64,000 bases of DNA from Thermomonas fusca DSM 15424 (GTDB taxonomy: Bacteria > Pseudomonadota > Gammaproteobacteria > Xanthomonadales > Xanthomonadaceae), in assembly GCF_000423885.1 (NCBI RefSeq), contig NZ_AUIV01000007.1, positions 62,001 to 126,000 on the forward strand. Reading direction: 5' to 3'. Made by a program: the position numbers and the translations under genes. Positions 50,212-60,978 of the stretch are shown piece by piece. The notes beneath the pieces are model-generated. The model worked only from the letters and a program-made list of their open reading frames with translations, searched no databases and had not been told where the DNA came from. Position 1 is the stretch's first letter, and each line of letters starts with the position of its first letter.

Positions 50212-52590
50212 TCACCATTTGTAGGAAACGCGGCCGTACACGTAGCGGCCGTTGAAGCCGAACGGCGAATACAGGCTGTAGGGGAACATGCCGAAGGTGG
50301 AGTTGGCGTAGACGTTCTCTTCCGGGTATTCGTCCAGCGCGTTGTCCGCGCCCAGCGTCGCCACCCAATGCTGGTTCGGGCGGAAATTCACCGACAGATC
50401 CAGCGTCCACTTGCCCCCGTAGGTTTGGTCCTGCGCCGGGTTGCTGGCGTGGCGGGCGGTCACCTCGCCGTAGCGGGTCGCGCCGGCATTGAAGTCCCAG
50501 CGCTGCAGGTTCCAGCCTGCGGTCAGCGCGAACTTGTCGCGCGGCGAGCCTTCCTCGATGCGCCCGCGCTCGTCGCGTCCCATGCGCTCCAGGTTGGCGC
50601 CCAGCGCCGACAGCGCCGCCGGGTTGGGGGCGATGCGGGTCACCTCGGTCTTGTTGTAGTTGTAGCTGGCGGTCAGGTTGAGGTTGCTGGCGTCCAACGG
50701 CACGTTCCAGCTGCCGACCACGTCGACGCCGCGGGTGCGGGTGTCGATGGCGTTGTTGAAGTAACGTGCACTGGTGACGTTGGTGATGCCGAGCCCGGCC
50801 AGCAGCGCCTGCGCCGCGGCGTTGTTGGCGATGTTGAGGTTGGACGAGAGCACGATGCGGTCGTCGATTTCGATTCGGTAGGCGTCGATGGTCAGGTAGA
50901 GGCGCTCGACCGGCTGCAGCACCAGGCCCAGGCTGTAGGACAGCGAGGTTTCCGCCTGCAGCGGTTCCGCCCCCAGCGCCTGCGCCGCAGCGCCTGCAGC
51001 GGGGAAGGTGCCGGTCTCGTAGGCCACGCCGCTGGTGATGTTGGTGGTGACGGCCTGGTAGTGCTGCTGCGCCAGCGACGGCGCGCGGAAGCCGGTGGCG
51101 ACGGTGCCGCGCAGTGCGGCCTTCTCGGTGAACGCGTAGCGCGCCGACAGCTTGCCGGAGAACTGGTCACCGAAGTCGGAATAGTCCTCGTAACGCCCGG
51201 CCAGGCCGGCCGAGAACTTTTCGGTGAAGTCGCCTTCAAGCCCCGCGTACAGCGCGTAGTTGTGGCGCTCGTAGTTGCCGGCGTTGCGCGGGGTGAACCC
51301 GCCGAAGCCCTGTGCGCCGGAGCCGAAGTAGGAACTCGCCTCACCCGCGCTCTGTTCCCAGGTTTCCTCGCGATGCTCGGCGCCGAGCGAAAGCGTGGCC
51401 GGGTATTCCAGGCCGATGTTCACCGCCTTGGAGAAGTCCGCGTTCACCACCTGCTGGGTGTACTGCAGCGCGCCGTCGTAGAAGCTGCGGGGACTGGCGG
51501 TGCCCAGCGCGTAGTTGATGGTGTTCTGGGTGCGGAAATCCAGCCGGCTGTCGCCGAGGCTGTAGCTGAAGTCCCAGTTCCAGTCGCCGGCACTCACCCC
51601 CTTCAGGCCCACCACCACGCTGCGGTCGCGCGCGTCCTGGTTGATCTCCGGCACGTAGCCATCCGGGTAGACCTGGGCCAGCAGCGCGCCTTGGCCACTG
51701 TGGTTCTTCGAGCGGTAGAACGCGAACGAGGTGATGTCGCGCTTGCTCGACATCGCGCTGACGTACAGGTTGTTCTCGCCGATGTTCAGGTTGGCATTGA
51801 GCGAAAGCGCTGCCTGGTCGACGTCGGGATCGCCCAGCTTGAACGCCGTCTGGCCGACGCCGGGGAAGTTGCCGGTGTTCGGCGCGCTGCCCTGGTAGGG
51901 GCCGGCGCGGTTGGTCATGTCCTGATGGCCGGTCTGCGCCGCCACATGGATGGTGCCGCCGCCGCCGCTCAGGGTCAGGCCGGTGTCGCCGGACAGCTGC
52001 CACTGCCGGCCGTCGCCTTCGGAATAGCGGCCACCGGCGAGGGCGATGCTGCCGCCTTCGCCCGCGCCCTTCAGCACGATGTTGACCACGCCGCCGATGG
52101 CGTCAGAGCCGTATTGCGCGGAGGCGCCGTCGCGCAGTACTTCAACGCGCTCGATGGCGGCGACCGGAATGGCGTTCAGGTCCACCGCCGAGGAGCCGCG
52201 GCCGATGGTGCCGTTGACGTTCACCAGCGCCGAGATGTGGCGGCGCTTGCCGTTCACCAGGATCAGCACCTGGTCCGGCGAAAGCCCGCGCAGCTGCGCC
52301 GGGCGCACGCCGCTGGTGCCATCGGCCATGCCCGGGCGCGGGAAATTGAGCGAGGGCAGGGCGCGCGCCAGCGCGGTCGCCAGCTCGGTGGTGCCGGTGG
52401 CTTCCAGCGTTTCCGGGGTCAGGATGTCGATCGGTGACTGCGATTCGGCCACGGTGCGGTCGGCCACGCGGGTGCCGGTAACGATCAGGGTGTCGAGCGT
52501 GCGCGCGTCCTTGCCGGCCTGCTGCGCCAGCGCCGGGGTGGCGGCCAACAGCGAGGACAGGGCAAGCGCGAGGGGGGTAATGCGGGGCAT
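50212..52590 (-). CDS. TonB-dependent outer-membrane receptor
   Basis: A 792-residue beta-barrel importer. Signal peptide MPRITPLALALSSLLAATPALA, TonB-box-like TLDTLIVTG, plug domain (QSPIDILTPETLEATGTTEL; VLILVNGKRRH; IERVEVLRDGASAQYGSDAI, then GGVVNIVLK), and a 22-strand barrel ending in aromatic FGFNGRYVYGRVSYKW. ATG 52590 has GGAG 6 bases upstream; ATG 52596 sits directly against that site. No Fur-box, TonB gene or sigma/anti-sigma pair adjoins it, so the substrate is open (siderophore, vitamin, sugar or peptide). Confidence 0.93.
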   Translation of the reverse strand: MPRITPLALALSSLLAATPALAQQAGKDARTLDTLIVTGTRVADRTVAESQSPIDILTPETLEATGTTELATALARALPSLNFPRPGMADGTSGVRPAQLRGLSPDQVLILVNGKRRHISALVNVNGTIGRGSSAVDLNAIPVAAIERVEVLRDGASAQYGSDAIGGVVNIVLKGAGEGGSIALAGGRYSEGDGRQWQLSGDTGLTLSGGGGTIHVAAQTGHQDMTNRAGPYQGSAPNTGNFPGVGQTAFKLGDPDVDQAALSLNANLNIGENNLYVSAMSSKRDITSFAFYRSKNHSGQGALLAQVYPDGYVPEINQDARDRSVVVGLKGVSAGDWNWDFSYSLGDSRLDFRTQNTINYALGTASPRSFYDGALQYTQQVVNADFSKAVNIGLEYPATLSLGAEHREETWEQSAGEASSYFGSGAQGFGGFTPRNAGNYERHNYALYAGLEGDFTEKFSAGLAGRYEDYSDFGDQFSGKLSARYAFTEKAALRGTVATGFRAPSLAQQHYQAVTTNITSGVAYETGTFPAAGAAAQALGAEPLQAETSLSYSLGLVLQPVERLYLTIDAYRIEIDDRIVLSSNLNIANNAAAQALLAGLGITNVTSARYFNNAIDTRTRGVDVVGSWNVPLDASNLNLTASYNYNKTEVTRIAPNPAALSALGANLERMGRDERGRIEEGSPRDKFALTAGWNLQRWDFNAGATRYGEVTARHASNPAQDQTYGGKWTLDLSVNFRPNQHWVATLGADNALDEYPEENVYANSTFGMFPYSLYSPFGFNGRYVYGRVSYKW

Positions 52591-52733
52591 GACCATCTCC
52601 GTTCGGGGGGGTAAGACTGTTTAACACCGGCTTAACCGGGCTGCAAACACGCCGGCGGCATGCGCACATGCGTTAACGTAGGTTGTTTTCCGGGGCGATT
52701 CGCGCGCCGGCTTTCCCGTACACTCGCCGCCCC

Positions 52734-54593
52734 ATGATTTCCTTCCGCAATTTCGCCCTCCGGCGCGGCGAACGCCTGCTCCTGTCCAACGTCGACCTGG
52801 CCCTGCACGCGGGCTGGCGGGTCGGCGTGGTCGGACGCAACGGTGCCGGCAAGACCTCCCTGTTTGCCGCGCTGATGCGCGAGGTCGAGCCCGACAAGGG
52901 CGACCTCGACCTGCCCGGCAAGGCCCGCGTCGCCTCGGTGGCGCAGGAAACCCCGCACCTGCCGGACCCGGCCATCGATTTCGTGCTGTCCGGCGACGAA
53001 GCCGTGCACGCCGCCATCCAGATGGAAGCCAATGCTTTCGCCGCCGAAGACTGGGAGGCGGTGGCCGAGGCCCACCATCGGCTGGAGGAAGTGAACGGCT
53101 ACGACGGCACCGCCCGCGCCGGCAGGCTGCTGCACGGCCTCGGCTTCCCGGCCGAGGTGCATGAAAAGGCGGTGTCCGACTTTTCCGGTGGCTGGCGCGT
53201 ACGCCTGAACGTGGCGCGCGCGCTGATGACGCCGTCGGACCTGCTGCTGCTCGACGAACCCACCAACCACCTCGACCTCGACGCCGTGGTCTGGCTGGAG
53301 GAATGGCTGAAGCGTTACGACGGCACGTTGCTGGTGATCAGCCACGACCGCGAATTCCTCGACAACGTCACCACCCACATCCTGCACCTGCACGACGGCA
53401 CCGCGAAGCTGTACATCGGCAACTACACCGATTTCGAGCGCCAGCGCGCCGAGCACCTGCGCCAGCAGCAGATCGCGCACGAGAAGGAACAGGCCGAGCG
53501 CGCCCATCTGCAGAGCTTCATCGACCGCTTCAAGGCCAAGGCCAGCAAGGCCAAGCAGGCGCAGTCGCGGGTCAAGCGGCTGGCCAAGCTGGCCGGCACC
53601 GAGGCGGTGCGGGCCGAGCGCGCGCTGCACATCACCCTGCCCGAACCGCTCAAGCTGCCCAATTCGCTGCTGTCGCTGCACGACGTGGACTGCGGTTACG
53701 GTGCGGATGCGCGGATCCTGGCCAACGCCAATTTCGGCCTGGAAGCCGGCGACCGCATCGGCCTGCTCGGCCCCAACGGCGCCGGCAAGTCCACCCTGGT
53801 GAAGACCTTGGTGGGCGAGCTGGCGCCGATGTCCGGCGAGCGCAAGGCGCACCCGGACCTGCGCATCGGCTATTTCGCCCAGCACACGGTGGAATCGCTG
53901 GCATTCGGCACCAGCCCGCTGGACCACCTGCGCAAGCTGGATGCGGACGCGCCCAACCAGGTGCTGCGCGACTTCCTGGGCCGCTGGAATTTCCCCGGCG
54001 ACCGCGCCTTCGAAGTGATCGACACCTTCAGTGGCGGCGAGAAGGCGCGGCTGGCGCTGGCGCTGATCGCCTACCGCCGCCCCAACGTGCTGCTGCTCGA
54101 CGAACCCACCAACCACCTCGATCTGGACATGCGCGAAGCGCTGGCCGAGGCGCTGTCAGATTTCGACGGCGCCATCGTGATGGTCAGCCACGACCGCCAC
54201 CTGATTGGCCTGGTCTGCGACAGCTTCTGGCGCGTGGCCGGCGGCAAGGTGGAGCCGTTCGACGGCGATCTGGACGAATACGCCGCCTGGCTGCGCTCGC
54301 GCCCCGGCAGCGACAACCCGAAAACCCCCGCACCCAAGGCCGAACCGGCGCTGCCGGCGCTGCCGCCCGAACCGAAGAAGCCGGCGGTGAAGATCAATCC
54401 GCACAAGCTGCAGAAGGCCGAGGAACGGGTGGCGCGGCTGGAAGGAAAGCTGGCCGAATTCGATGCGCAGATGGCCGATCCCGCGGTCTACGCCGATGCC
54501 GGCAAGGTGGCCGACATCGGCCGCCAGCAGATGCAGCTGCGGCAGGAGCTTGAAGCCGCCGAGGCGGAGCTGCTGGCGCTGTACGAAGGCTGA
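52734..54593 (+). CDS. ABC-F family ATPase, YheS-type
   Basis: A 619-residue soluble protein with two ABC domains and no membrane part. Domain 1: Walker A GRNGAGKTSLFAAL, signature SDFSGGWRVRLNVAR, Walker B LLLLDEPTNHLDLDAVVWL. Domain 2: GPNGAGKSTLVKTL, DTFSGGEKARLALALI, LLLDEPTNHLDLDMREAL. The linker (FIDRFKAKASKAKQAQSRVK) and a Lys/Pro hinge with a C-terminal coiled coil (about residues 545-619) match YheS/Uup. ABC-F proteins act on the ribosome during translation. The coiled coil could bind RNA. Divergent from the receptor gene. Confidence 0.92.
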   Translation: MISFRNFALRRGERLLLSNVDLALHAGWRVGVVGRNGAGKTSLFAALMREVEPDKGDLDLPGKARVASVAQETPHLPDPAIDFVLSGDEAVHAAIQMEANAFAAEDWEAVAEAHHRLEEVNGYDGTARAGRLLHGLGFPAEVHEKAVSDFSGGWRVRLNVARALMTPSDLLLLDEPTNHLDLDAVVWLEEWLKRYDGTLLVISHDREFLDNVTTHILHLHDGTAKLYIGNYTDFERQRAEHLRQQQIAHEKEQAERAHLQSFIDRFKAKASKAKQAQSRVKRLAKLAGTEAVRAERALHITLPEPLKLPNSLLSLHDVDCGYGADARILANANFGLEAGDRIGLLGPNGAGKSTLVKTLVGELAPMSGERKAHPDLRIGYFAQHTVESLAFGTSPLDHLRKLDADAPNQVLRDFLGRWNFPGDRAFEVIDTFSGGEKARLALALIAYRRPNVLLLDEPTNHLDLDMREALAEALSDFDGAIVMVSHDRHLIGLVCDSFWRVAGGKVEPFDGDLDEYAAWLRSRPGSDNPKTPAPKAEPALPALPPEPKKPAVKINPHKLQKAEERVARLEGKLAEFDAQMADPAVYADAGKVADIGRQQMQLRQELEAAEAELLALYEG

Positions 54594-54632
54594 CGTGCGG
54601 CGCATCCTCGAGCGCGCGGTTAGGCTGAACGC

Positions 54633-55847
54633 ATGAGCCGCGAACTTGTCTACCTGCTGTTGATCTTCGCCCTGCTGGTGATCCCGCGGGCGCTGCAACG
54701 CTTCCGGCTGCCGGCGCCGATTACCTGCCTGGTGTTCGGCATTGGCGCCATGCTGGCGCTCGGCAGCGGCGTGCATGACCCGGTGGTGACCCTGCTGTCG
54801 ACCCTGGGGATCTCCTCGCTGTTCCTGTTCGCCGGACTCGAAGTGGACATGCGCGCGCTGCGCCGGGGGCTGTGGCCGCTGCTGGTGCACCTGGCGATCC
54901 GCATCGGCAATCTCTGCCTGTTGGCCTGGCTGGGCTGGCGCTATCTGGATCTCGGTTGGCAGGCCGCTGCGCTGGTGGCGTTGGCCCTGCTCACGCCCTC
55001 CACCGGCTTCATCCTCGACACCCTGGAGCGGCTGGGGCTGGATGAAGAGGAGCGCTTCTGGGTGACCAGCAAGGCGATTGCAGGCGAGCTGCTGGCGCTG
55101 GCGGCGCTGTTCGTGGTCCTGCAGGCGGACGATCCGGTGCAGCTGGGGCTGTCCGCGCTGGCGATGGCGGCGCTGATGGTGGGGCTGCCGCTGCTGTACG
55201 TTGCGTTCGGGCGCTGGATCGCGCCGCACGCGCCGGGATCGGAATTCTCGCTGCTGGTGATGGCCGGCTTCGTCGCCGCCTTCATCACCTACAAGCTGGG
55301 CGTGTACTACTTGGTCGGTGCGTTCATTGCCGGTCTGATCGCGCGCTTGCTGCGCGTGCGCATCCCGCGCATGGCCTCGGACGAGAACATCAACGCACTG
55401 CGCCTGTTCGCGTCGTTTTTCGTGCCGTTCTATTTCTTCCATGCCGGCAGCCAGATCGCCCGCGATGCCCTGAGCCTGGAAGCGCTTGGCCTCGGCCTGC
55501 TGCTGACCGCGCTGGTGGTGCCGCTGCGGGTGGCGATGGTGTGGCTGCAGCGGCGCGTTCTGTTCCGCGGTGAACACCGGCAGAGCACCTTCCGGGTGTC
55601 GATCGCGCTGACGCCCACCCTGGTCTTCACCCTGGTGCTGGCCGAAATCCTGCACAGTCGCTTCGGTCTGTCTGCAACCCTGACCGGTGCGCTGGTGCTC
55701 TACACCGTGCTCAACACGCTGCTGCCGTCGCTGCTGCTGCCGGTGCCGTTCGATGTCGACCCGATGCAGGAGAACACCCCCACCGCCCCCGCCGATGCGC
55801 CCGCCGCGGTTGATAATGCCCTCGCTGCCCCCACTCCCGGCCAGTAA
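54633..55847 (+). CDS. CPA2-type cation:proton antiporter (no regulatory domain)
   Basis: A 404-residue membrane protein with 12 or so helices. FLFAGLEVDMRALRRGLWPL (conserved Asp) and AALVALALLTPSTGFILDT with FWVTSKAIAGELLALAALFV match the Na+/H+ exchanger (PF00999) core, and YYLVGAFIAGLIARLLRVRI is typical. It lacks the TrkA-N domain of the antiporter at 48429. The C-terminal ~30 residues are Pro/Ala-rich and probably disordered. Ion unknown. It lies 39 bases after the ABC-F gene and 24 before the fmdB-like gene. Confidence 0.87.
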   Translation: MSRELVYLLLIFALLVIPRALQRFRLPAPITCLVFGIGAMLALGSGVHDPVVTLLSTLGISSLFLFAGLEVDMRALRRGLWPLLVHLAIRIGNLCLLAWLGWRYLDLGWQAAALVALALLTPSTGFILDTLERLGLDEEERFWVTSKAIAGELLALAALFVVLQADDPVQLGLSALAMAALMVGLPLLYVAFGRWIAPHAPGSEFSLLVMAGFVAAFITYKLGVYYLVGAFIAGLIARLLRVRIPRMASDENINALRLFASFFVPFYFFHAGSQIARDALSLEALGLGLLLTALVVPLRVAMVWLQRRVLFRGEHRQSTFRVSIALTPTLVFTLVLAEILHSRFGLSATLTGALVLYTVLNTLLPSLLLPVPFDVDPMQENTPTAPADAPAAVDNALAAPTPGQ

Positions 55848-55871
55848 CCTGGCCCATACGACTTCATCGCC

Positions 55872-56162
55872 ATGCCGATCTACGCCTTCGCCTGCGCCGC
55901 CTGCGGGCACCATTTCGACAAGCTGCAGAAGCTGTCCGATGCCGATCCCGCCGTCTGCCCGTCCTGCGGCGCGGAAGGGCAGGTGCACCGCCAGCTGACC
56001 GCCCCGCAGTTCCGCTTGGCGGGCGGCGGCTGGTACGAAACCGACTTCAAGAAGGACGGCGACAAGAAGCGCAACCTGGCCGGCGATGCCGCCAAGCCGG
56101 CGGAGAGCAAGCCCGAGGCGAAGCCGGAAACGGCCAAGCCCGCGGCGGAAAGCAAGCCATAA
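55872..56162 (+). CDS. FmdB-family zinc ribbon protein
   Basis: A 96-residue protein. The N-terminal zinc ribbon MPIYAFACAACGHHFDKLQK then AVCPSCGAEG has two CxxC knuckles (the FmdB/CxxC_CxxC_SSSS family, putative regulatory). TAPQFRLAGGGWYETDFKK is the usual continuation, and the last 30 residues are a Lys/Pro/Ala/Glu low-complexity tail. Function unknown; commonly found next to aspS in proteobacteria, as here. Confidence 0.9.
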   Translation: MPIYAFACAACGHHFDKLQKLSDADPAVCPSCGAEGQVHRQLTAPQFRLAGGGWYETDFKKDGDKKRNLAGDAAKPAESKPEAKPETAKPAAESKP

Positions 56163-56256
56163 GCGATCCCGCCGGAGATCCCGCGCCACTCGCGTGAAGG
56201 CGAGGATGGCGGAAAGTGCGTCTTTGCCCATCCCGCCAGCCGCCCGATTCTCCCCA

Positions 56257-56325
56257 GCGGGGCAGGGGCGGCCGCGCAACCAAGCGGATATCGGGCCGCG
56301 ACTTGCGCGGCCGCCCCTGCCCCGC
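56257..56325. repeat. Perfect 23-bp inverted repeat between the FmdB gene and aspS
   Basis: The left arm (56257-56279, beginning GCGGGGCAGGGGCGGCC) and right arm (56303-56325, ending GGCCGCCCCTGCCCCGC) are exact reverse complements, with a 23-base loop. It would fold as a very stable RNA hairpin or DNA cruciform. It lies in a 361-base stretch (56163-56523) without a gene, upstream of the aspS -10 element; it may end the FmdB transcript or be a mobile repeat. Nothing else was recognised in that stretch. Confidence 0.8.
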
Positions 56326-56465
56326 CGCCAGAACAGGCGCTTAGCCGCCGTCTCGCCATGCATCCCGCGTTCGGCCAAGCGTGTCGGGTCCGTCAGTCGA
56401 ACCCGACCGCTCTCTTTGCCGGTGCCCCGCCGGCGTGCGCTCGCGGCTGCCCTCCCGGCATCGGC

Positions 56466-56471
56466 TAAAAT
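56466..56471 (+). promoter_or_regulatory. -10 element upstream of aspS
   Basis: TAAAAT lies 52 bases before the aspS ATG and stands out in very GC-rich DNA. No good -35 hexamer is seen at the right spacing. Confidence 0.4.
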
Positions 56472-56523
56472 ACCCGGCTTCGCGCAGGCCCAACGCCCGC
56501 GCGCCCGCGTCCCCGGAGTTCCC

Positions 56524-58290
<1,767 letters not shown>

Positions 58291-58296
58291 GATAAC

Positions 58297-58403
58297 TCCC
58301 TCCCCTGCGCGCAGGGGAGGATTGGGGAGGGGTAAGCCGATGCAGCGAAACGACGACAGAGCGAACCCCCTCCCGGCCTCCCCCTGCGCGCAGGGGGAGG
58401 GGG
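58297..58403. repeat. Composite palindromic repeat between aspS and the GNAT gene
   Basis: Two perfect palindromes, centred on TGCG/CGCA, flank the unit: 22 bp at 58299-58320 (arm CCTCCCCTGCG) and 24 bp at 58377-58400 (arm CCTCCCCCTGCG). Between them GGGGAGGGGT faces ACCCCCTCCC. A diverged copy in opposite orientation lies in pgeF. The right palindrome's G-rich end forms the apparent Shine-Dalgarno of the next gene. Confidence 0.85.
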
Positions 58404-58408
58404 AAAGC

Positions 58409-58927
58409 ATGATCCCCATCCGCCGCGCCACCCTCCTCGATGCCGCAACGCTGGCGGAGCTGGGCGCGGCGACCTTTGTGGAAACCTTCGGCCATCTGTA
58501 CACACCCGAAGACCTGCAGGCCTTCCTCGACGAAAGCCATACCGTCGAGGCCTACGCCAAGACGCTGGCGAACCCGGACTACGCGCTGTGGCTGGCCGAG
58601 CTGGACGGCCGCGCCGTCGGCTACGCGCAGGCCGGTCCCTGCGGCTTGCCGCATGCCGACGTGTGCCCGCAGGATGGCGAACTCAAGCGTCTGTATATCC
58701 GCGCCGACATGCAGAACAGCGGCAGCGGCCGCGCGCTGATGGATGCGGCGATGGCATGGCTGCTGCGCGACGGCCCGCGCACGCTGTGGCTGTCGGTGTG
58801 GTCGGAGAACCTCGGCGCGCAGCGCTTCTACGCGCGCTACGGCTTCGCCTTCGCCGGCGAATACGAGTTCATCGTCGGTGCGCAGCGCGACCGCGAGTTC
58901 ATGTACCGGCGGCCTGCGCAGGCTTGA
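58409..58927 (+). CDS. GNAT family N-acetyltransferase
   Basis: A 172-residue acyl-CoA transferase. MIPIRRATLLDAATLAELGA with FVETFGHLYTPEDLQAF is typical of the GNAT branch related to spermidine/protein acetyltransferases. The acetyl-CoA motif A is ELKRLYIRADMQNSGSGRAL (Q/RxxGxG/A as QNSGSG) and motif B is LSVWSENLGAQRFYARYGFA. Substrate unknown. The ribosome site is GGAGGGGGA (58396-58404), which belongs to the adjoining repeat. Probably transcribed with aspS. Confidence 0.88.
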   Translation: MIPIRRATLLDAATLAELGAATFVETFGHLYTPEDLQAFLDESHTVEAYAKTLANPDYALWLAELDGRAVGYAQAGPCGLPHADVCPQDGELKRLYIRADMQNSGSGRALMDAAMAWLLRDGPRTLWLSVWSENLGAQRFYARYGFAFAGEYEFIVGAQRDREFMYRRPAQA

Positions 58928-58960
58928 CTTCGCAACCGCCGACGGGCCATGCGGAGAGGC

Positions 58961-60106
58961 TCAGTCCTGGTCGCGCGGGACTTCCTGCAGCGCCGGCAGC
59001 GCCTCCCGACGGCCATCCAGCAGGCCGCGGCTGAGCCGATCGCCCTCGATGAACAGCAGCTGCCCGGTCTTGCCGCGCTTGAGCCCGCCGTCGATGGCGA
59101 TCACCCTGCCGCCGTGGAAGCTGGCTACCTCGCCGATGGTGGTGTGGCCGACGACGATCCGTGCGACGCCCAGCCTCGCCGCCAGCGCCTGCACCGCCGG
59201 CGTATCGAGTTGGCCGTCGAAGTAGCCGCGATACCAGATCGGGCTGGTCTTGTGGTCGTACAGCGGCGCGAGCGCGGGATCGGCTTCGACCTGCTTGCGC
59301 GGGGTGCCGAGGCTGCGCTGGTAGGCCGCATTGGTGGCCGTCATCGCATCGACCAGGCCAGCGTCCTGCGGCGCGATGCCGCCGTGCAGGAACAGCGTAT
59401 CGCCCAGGCGTAGCAGCACCGGGCGCGTGCGCAGCCACTGCCCCAGTACCGAATCGGCGGCGTACAGCGCGTCATAACTGCGCCCCAGCAGGCGGGCGTT
59501 GTCGATCAGCGCCGGGTGCACGTAATGGGTGCTGCCGTACAGCGCCATCGTTTCGTGGTTGCCCAGCAGGAAATGCACGGCGCCGCCGGCGGCACGCGCC
59601 TGCTGCTGCAACTGGAACAGCAGCCACAGGATTTCAGTCACATCATCGCCGCGGTCGAACACGTCGCCGGCCACCACCAGGTGATCGCGTCCGGCGTTCC
59701 AGCGGTCGCCTCCGTCGATCACCCGGTGGGCCCGCAGCAGTTGCGCCAACAACGCGTACTGGCCGTGGATGTCGGACACCGCGATGATCCGCGCGCCCGC
59801 CGGCAATGGCATCTCGCCCGCATCGATCCGCGCCGGGATCGCCACTGCGTGCGGATAGCCGCAGCGCGGCTTGACGACGGCGCCGTCGCGCGCCGGCAGG
59901 CGGCTGCGCACCACCTTGCCGCCGCACACCCACAGCGCGTCCAGCTGGTTGCCCGCGGCATGGAAGACGTAGGGGCCGTCGCCAGCGATCGTGGCGAATG
60001 GCGGCGTCGGCCCGGTGGCGGCGCAGGCACCGATGAGCACCGCCAGCCCGCCCGGCAGCAGGCAGCGGCGCAGGACGGTGAGGAGGGGTTGGAAACGGGC
60101 GGCCAT
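58961..60106 (-). CDS. Calcineurin-like metallophosphatase lipoprotein
   Basis: A 381-residue predicted lipoprotein (signal LLPGGLAVLIGACAATG). Metal-binding motifs of the phosphoesterase fold are all present: VSDIHGQYALL (DxH), VAGDVFDRGDDV (GDxxDRG), LLGNHETMAL (GNHE), LFLHGG and VGHTTIGE (GH). This matches the Shewanella-like/PPP phosphatase group. Envelope localisation is inferred from the lipobox. Substrate unknown. Divergent from yebC. Confidence 0.85.
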   Translation of the reverse strand: MAARFQPLLTVLRRCLLPGGLAVLIGACAATGPTPPFATIAGDGPYVFHAAGNQLDALWVCGGKVVRSRLPARDGAVVKPRCGYPHAVAIPARIDAGEMPLPAGARIIAVSDIHGQYALLAQLLRAHRVIDGGDRWNAGRDHLVVAGDVFDRGDDVTEILWLLFQLQQQARAAGGAVHFLLGNHETMALYGSTHYVHPALIDNARLLGRSYDALYAADSVLGQWLRTRPVLLRLGDTLFLHGGIAPQDAGLVDAMTATNAAYQRSLGTPRKQVEADPALAPLYDHKTSPIWYRGYFDGQLDTPAVQALAARLGVARIVVGHTTIGEVASFHGGRVIAIDGGLKRGKTGQLLFIEGDRLSRGLLDGRREALPALQEVPRDQD

Positions 60107-60195
60107 GCGGCTGTTCGGCGGGAGCGTGCGGCACGGTACGACGGGACATGTTAAGCGGCGCCTGAGATTAGGGCGCGCAGTTGGATCAGCCGCCG

Positions 60196-60201
60196 TATAA
60201 T
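60196..60201 (+). promoter_or_regulatory. -10 element upstream of yebC
   Basis: A perfect TATAAT lies 33 bases before the yebC ATG. No matching -35 hexamer is seen 16-18 bases upstream. Confidence 0.5.
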
Positions 60202-60233
60202 CCGCGGCTTCGCATTTCCGGCCGGATATTGTC

Positions 60234-60953
60234 ATGGGACGTGGCCCTTCCATCGAAGCCCGCAAGAACGCGCAGGACGCGCAGCGCGGCAAGATCTTCA
60301 CCAAGGTGATCCGCGAGATTTCGGTGGCGGCGCGCGCCGGCGGGGGCGACCCGCACACCAATCCGCGGCTGCGCTCGGCGATCGACAAGGGTCTGGCGGT
60401 CAACATGACCAAGGACGTGATCGAGCGCGCCATCAAGAAGGCCACCGGCGAGCTGGAAGGCGTGGTCTACGATGAGATCCGCTACGAGGGCTACGGCGCT
60501 GGCGGGGTGGCGGTTATCGTCGACTGCCTGACCGACAACCGCGTGCGCACCGTGGCCGACGTCCGTCACGCCTTCGGCAAGTTCGGTGGCAACCTCGGCA
60601 CTGAGGGCTCGGTGTCCTTCATGTTCCACAAGGTCGGCGTGCTCAGCTACGACGCCGGTGCGGACGAGGATGCCGTCACTGAAGCCGCCATCGAGGCCGG
60701 CGCCGATGACGTGGTGGTGTATCCGGAAGACGGCGCCATCGACGTGCTGACTTCGCCAGAGGCCTTTGCCGGCGTCAAGGCGGCGATGGCGGCGGCCGGG
60801 CTGGCGCCGGGCTTCGCCGAAGTGACCATGCGCGCGGACAACGATTCGCCGGTGGAAGGCGAAACCGCCGAGCAGGTGCAGAAGCTGCTGCGCTGGCTGG
60901 AAGACATGGATGACGTCCAGGACGTCTATTCCAACGCGGCCGGCCTTGGCTGA
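60234..60953 (+). CDS. yebC: YebC/PmpR family protein
   Basis: A 239-residue cytosolic protein of the widely conserved YebC family, described as DNA-binding regulators and, more recently, as translation factors that relieve stalling. IFTKVIREISVAARAGGGDP, IERAIKKATGELEGV, YEGYGAGGVAVIVDCLTDNR and KFGGNLGTEGSVSFMF are intact. The N-terminus MGRGPSIEARKNAQDAQRGK replaces the usual MAGHSKWANIKHRK, a xanthomonad variant. First gene of yebC-ruvC-ruvA. Confidence 0.94.
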   Translation: MGRGPSIEARKNAQDAQRGKIFTKVIREISVAARAGGGDPHTNPRLRSAIDKGLAVNMTKDVIERAIKKATGELEGVVYDEIRYEGYGAGGVAVIVDCLTDNRVRTVADVRHAFGKFGGNLGTEGSVSFMFHKVGVLSYDAGADEDAVTEAAIEAGADDVVVYPEDGAIDVLTSPEAFAGVKAAMAAAGLAPGFAEVTMRADNDSPVEGETAEQVQKLLRWLEDMDDVQDVYSNAAGLG

Positions 60954-60978
60954 GCCTGCCCGCCGCGGCGCTACCCAC

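Noticed and set aside
50212..52590. Idea that the TonB-dependent receptor is iron-regulated
   Set aside because: I found no Fur-box-like sequence in the 143 bases between it and the ABC-F gene, so there is no sequence support for it.
58297..58403. Possible CRISPR-like or tandem array because of repeated C/G-rich blocks
   Set aside because: Only two palindromic units in inverted arrangement with no spacers of regular length and no cas genes.
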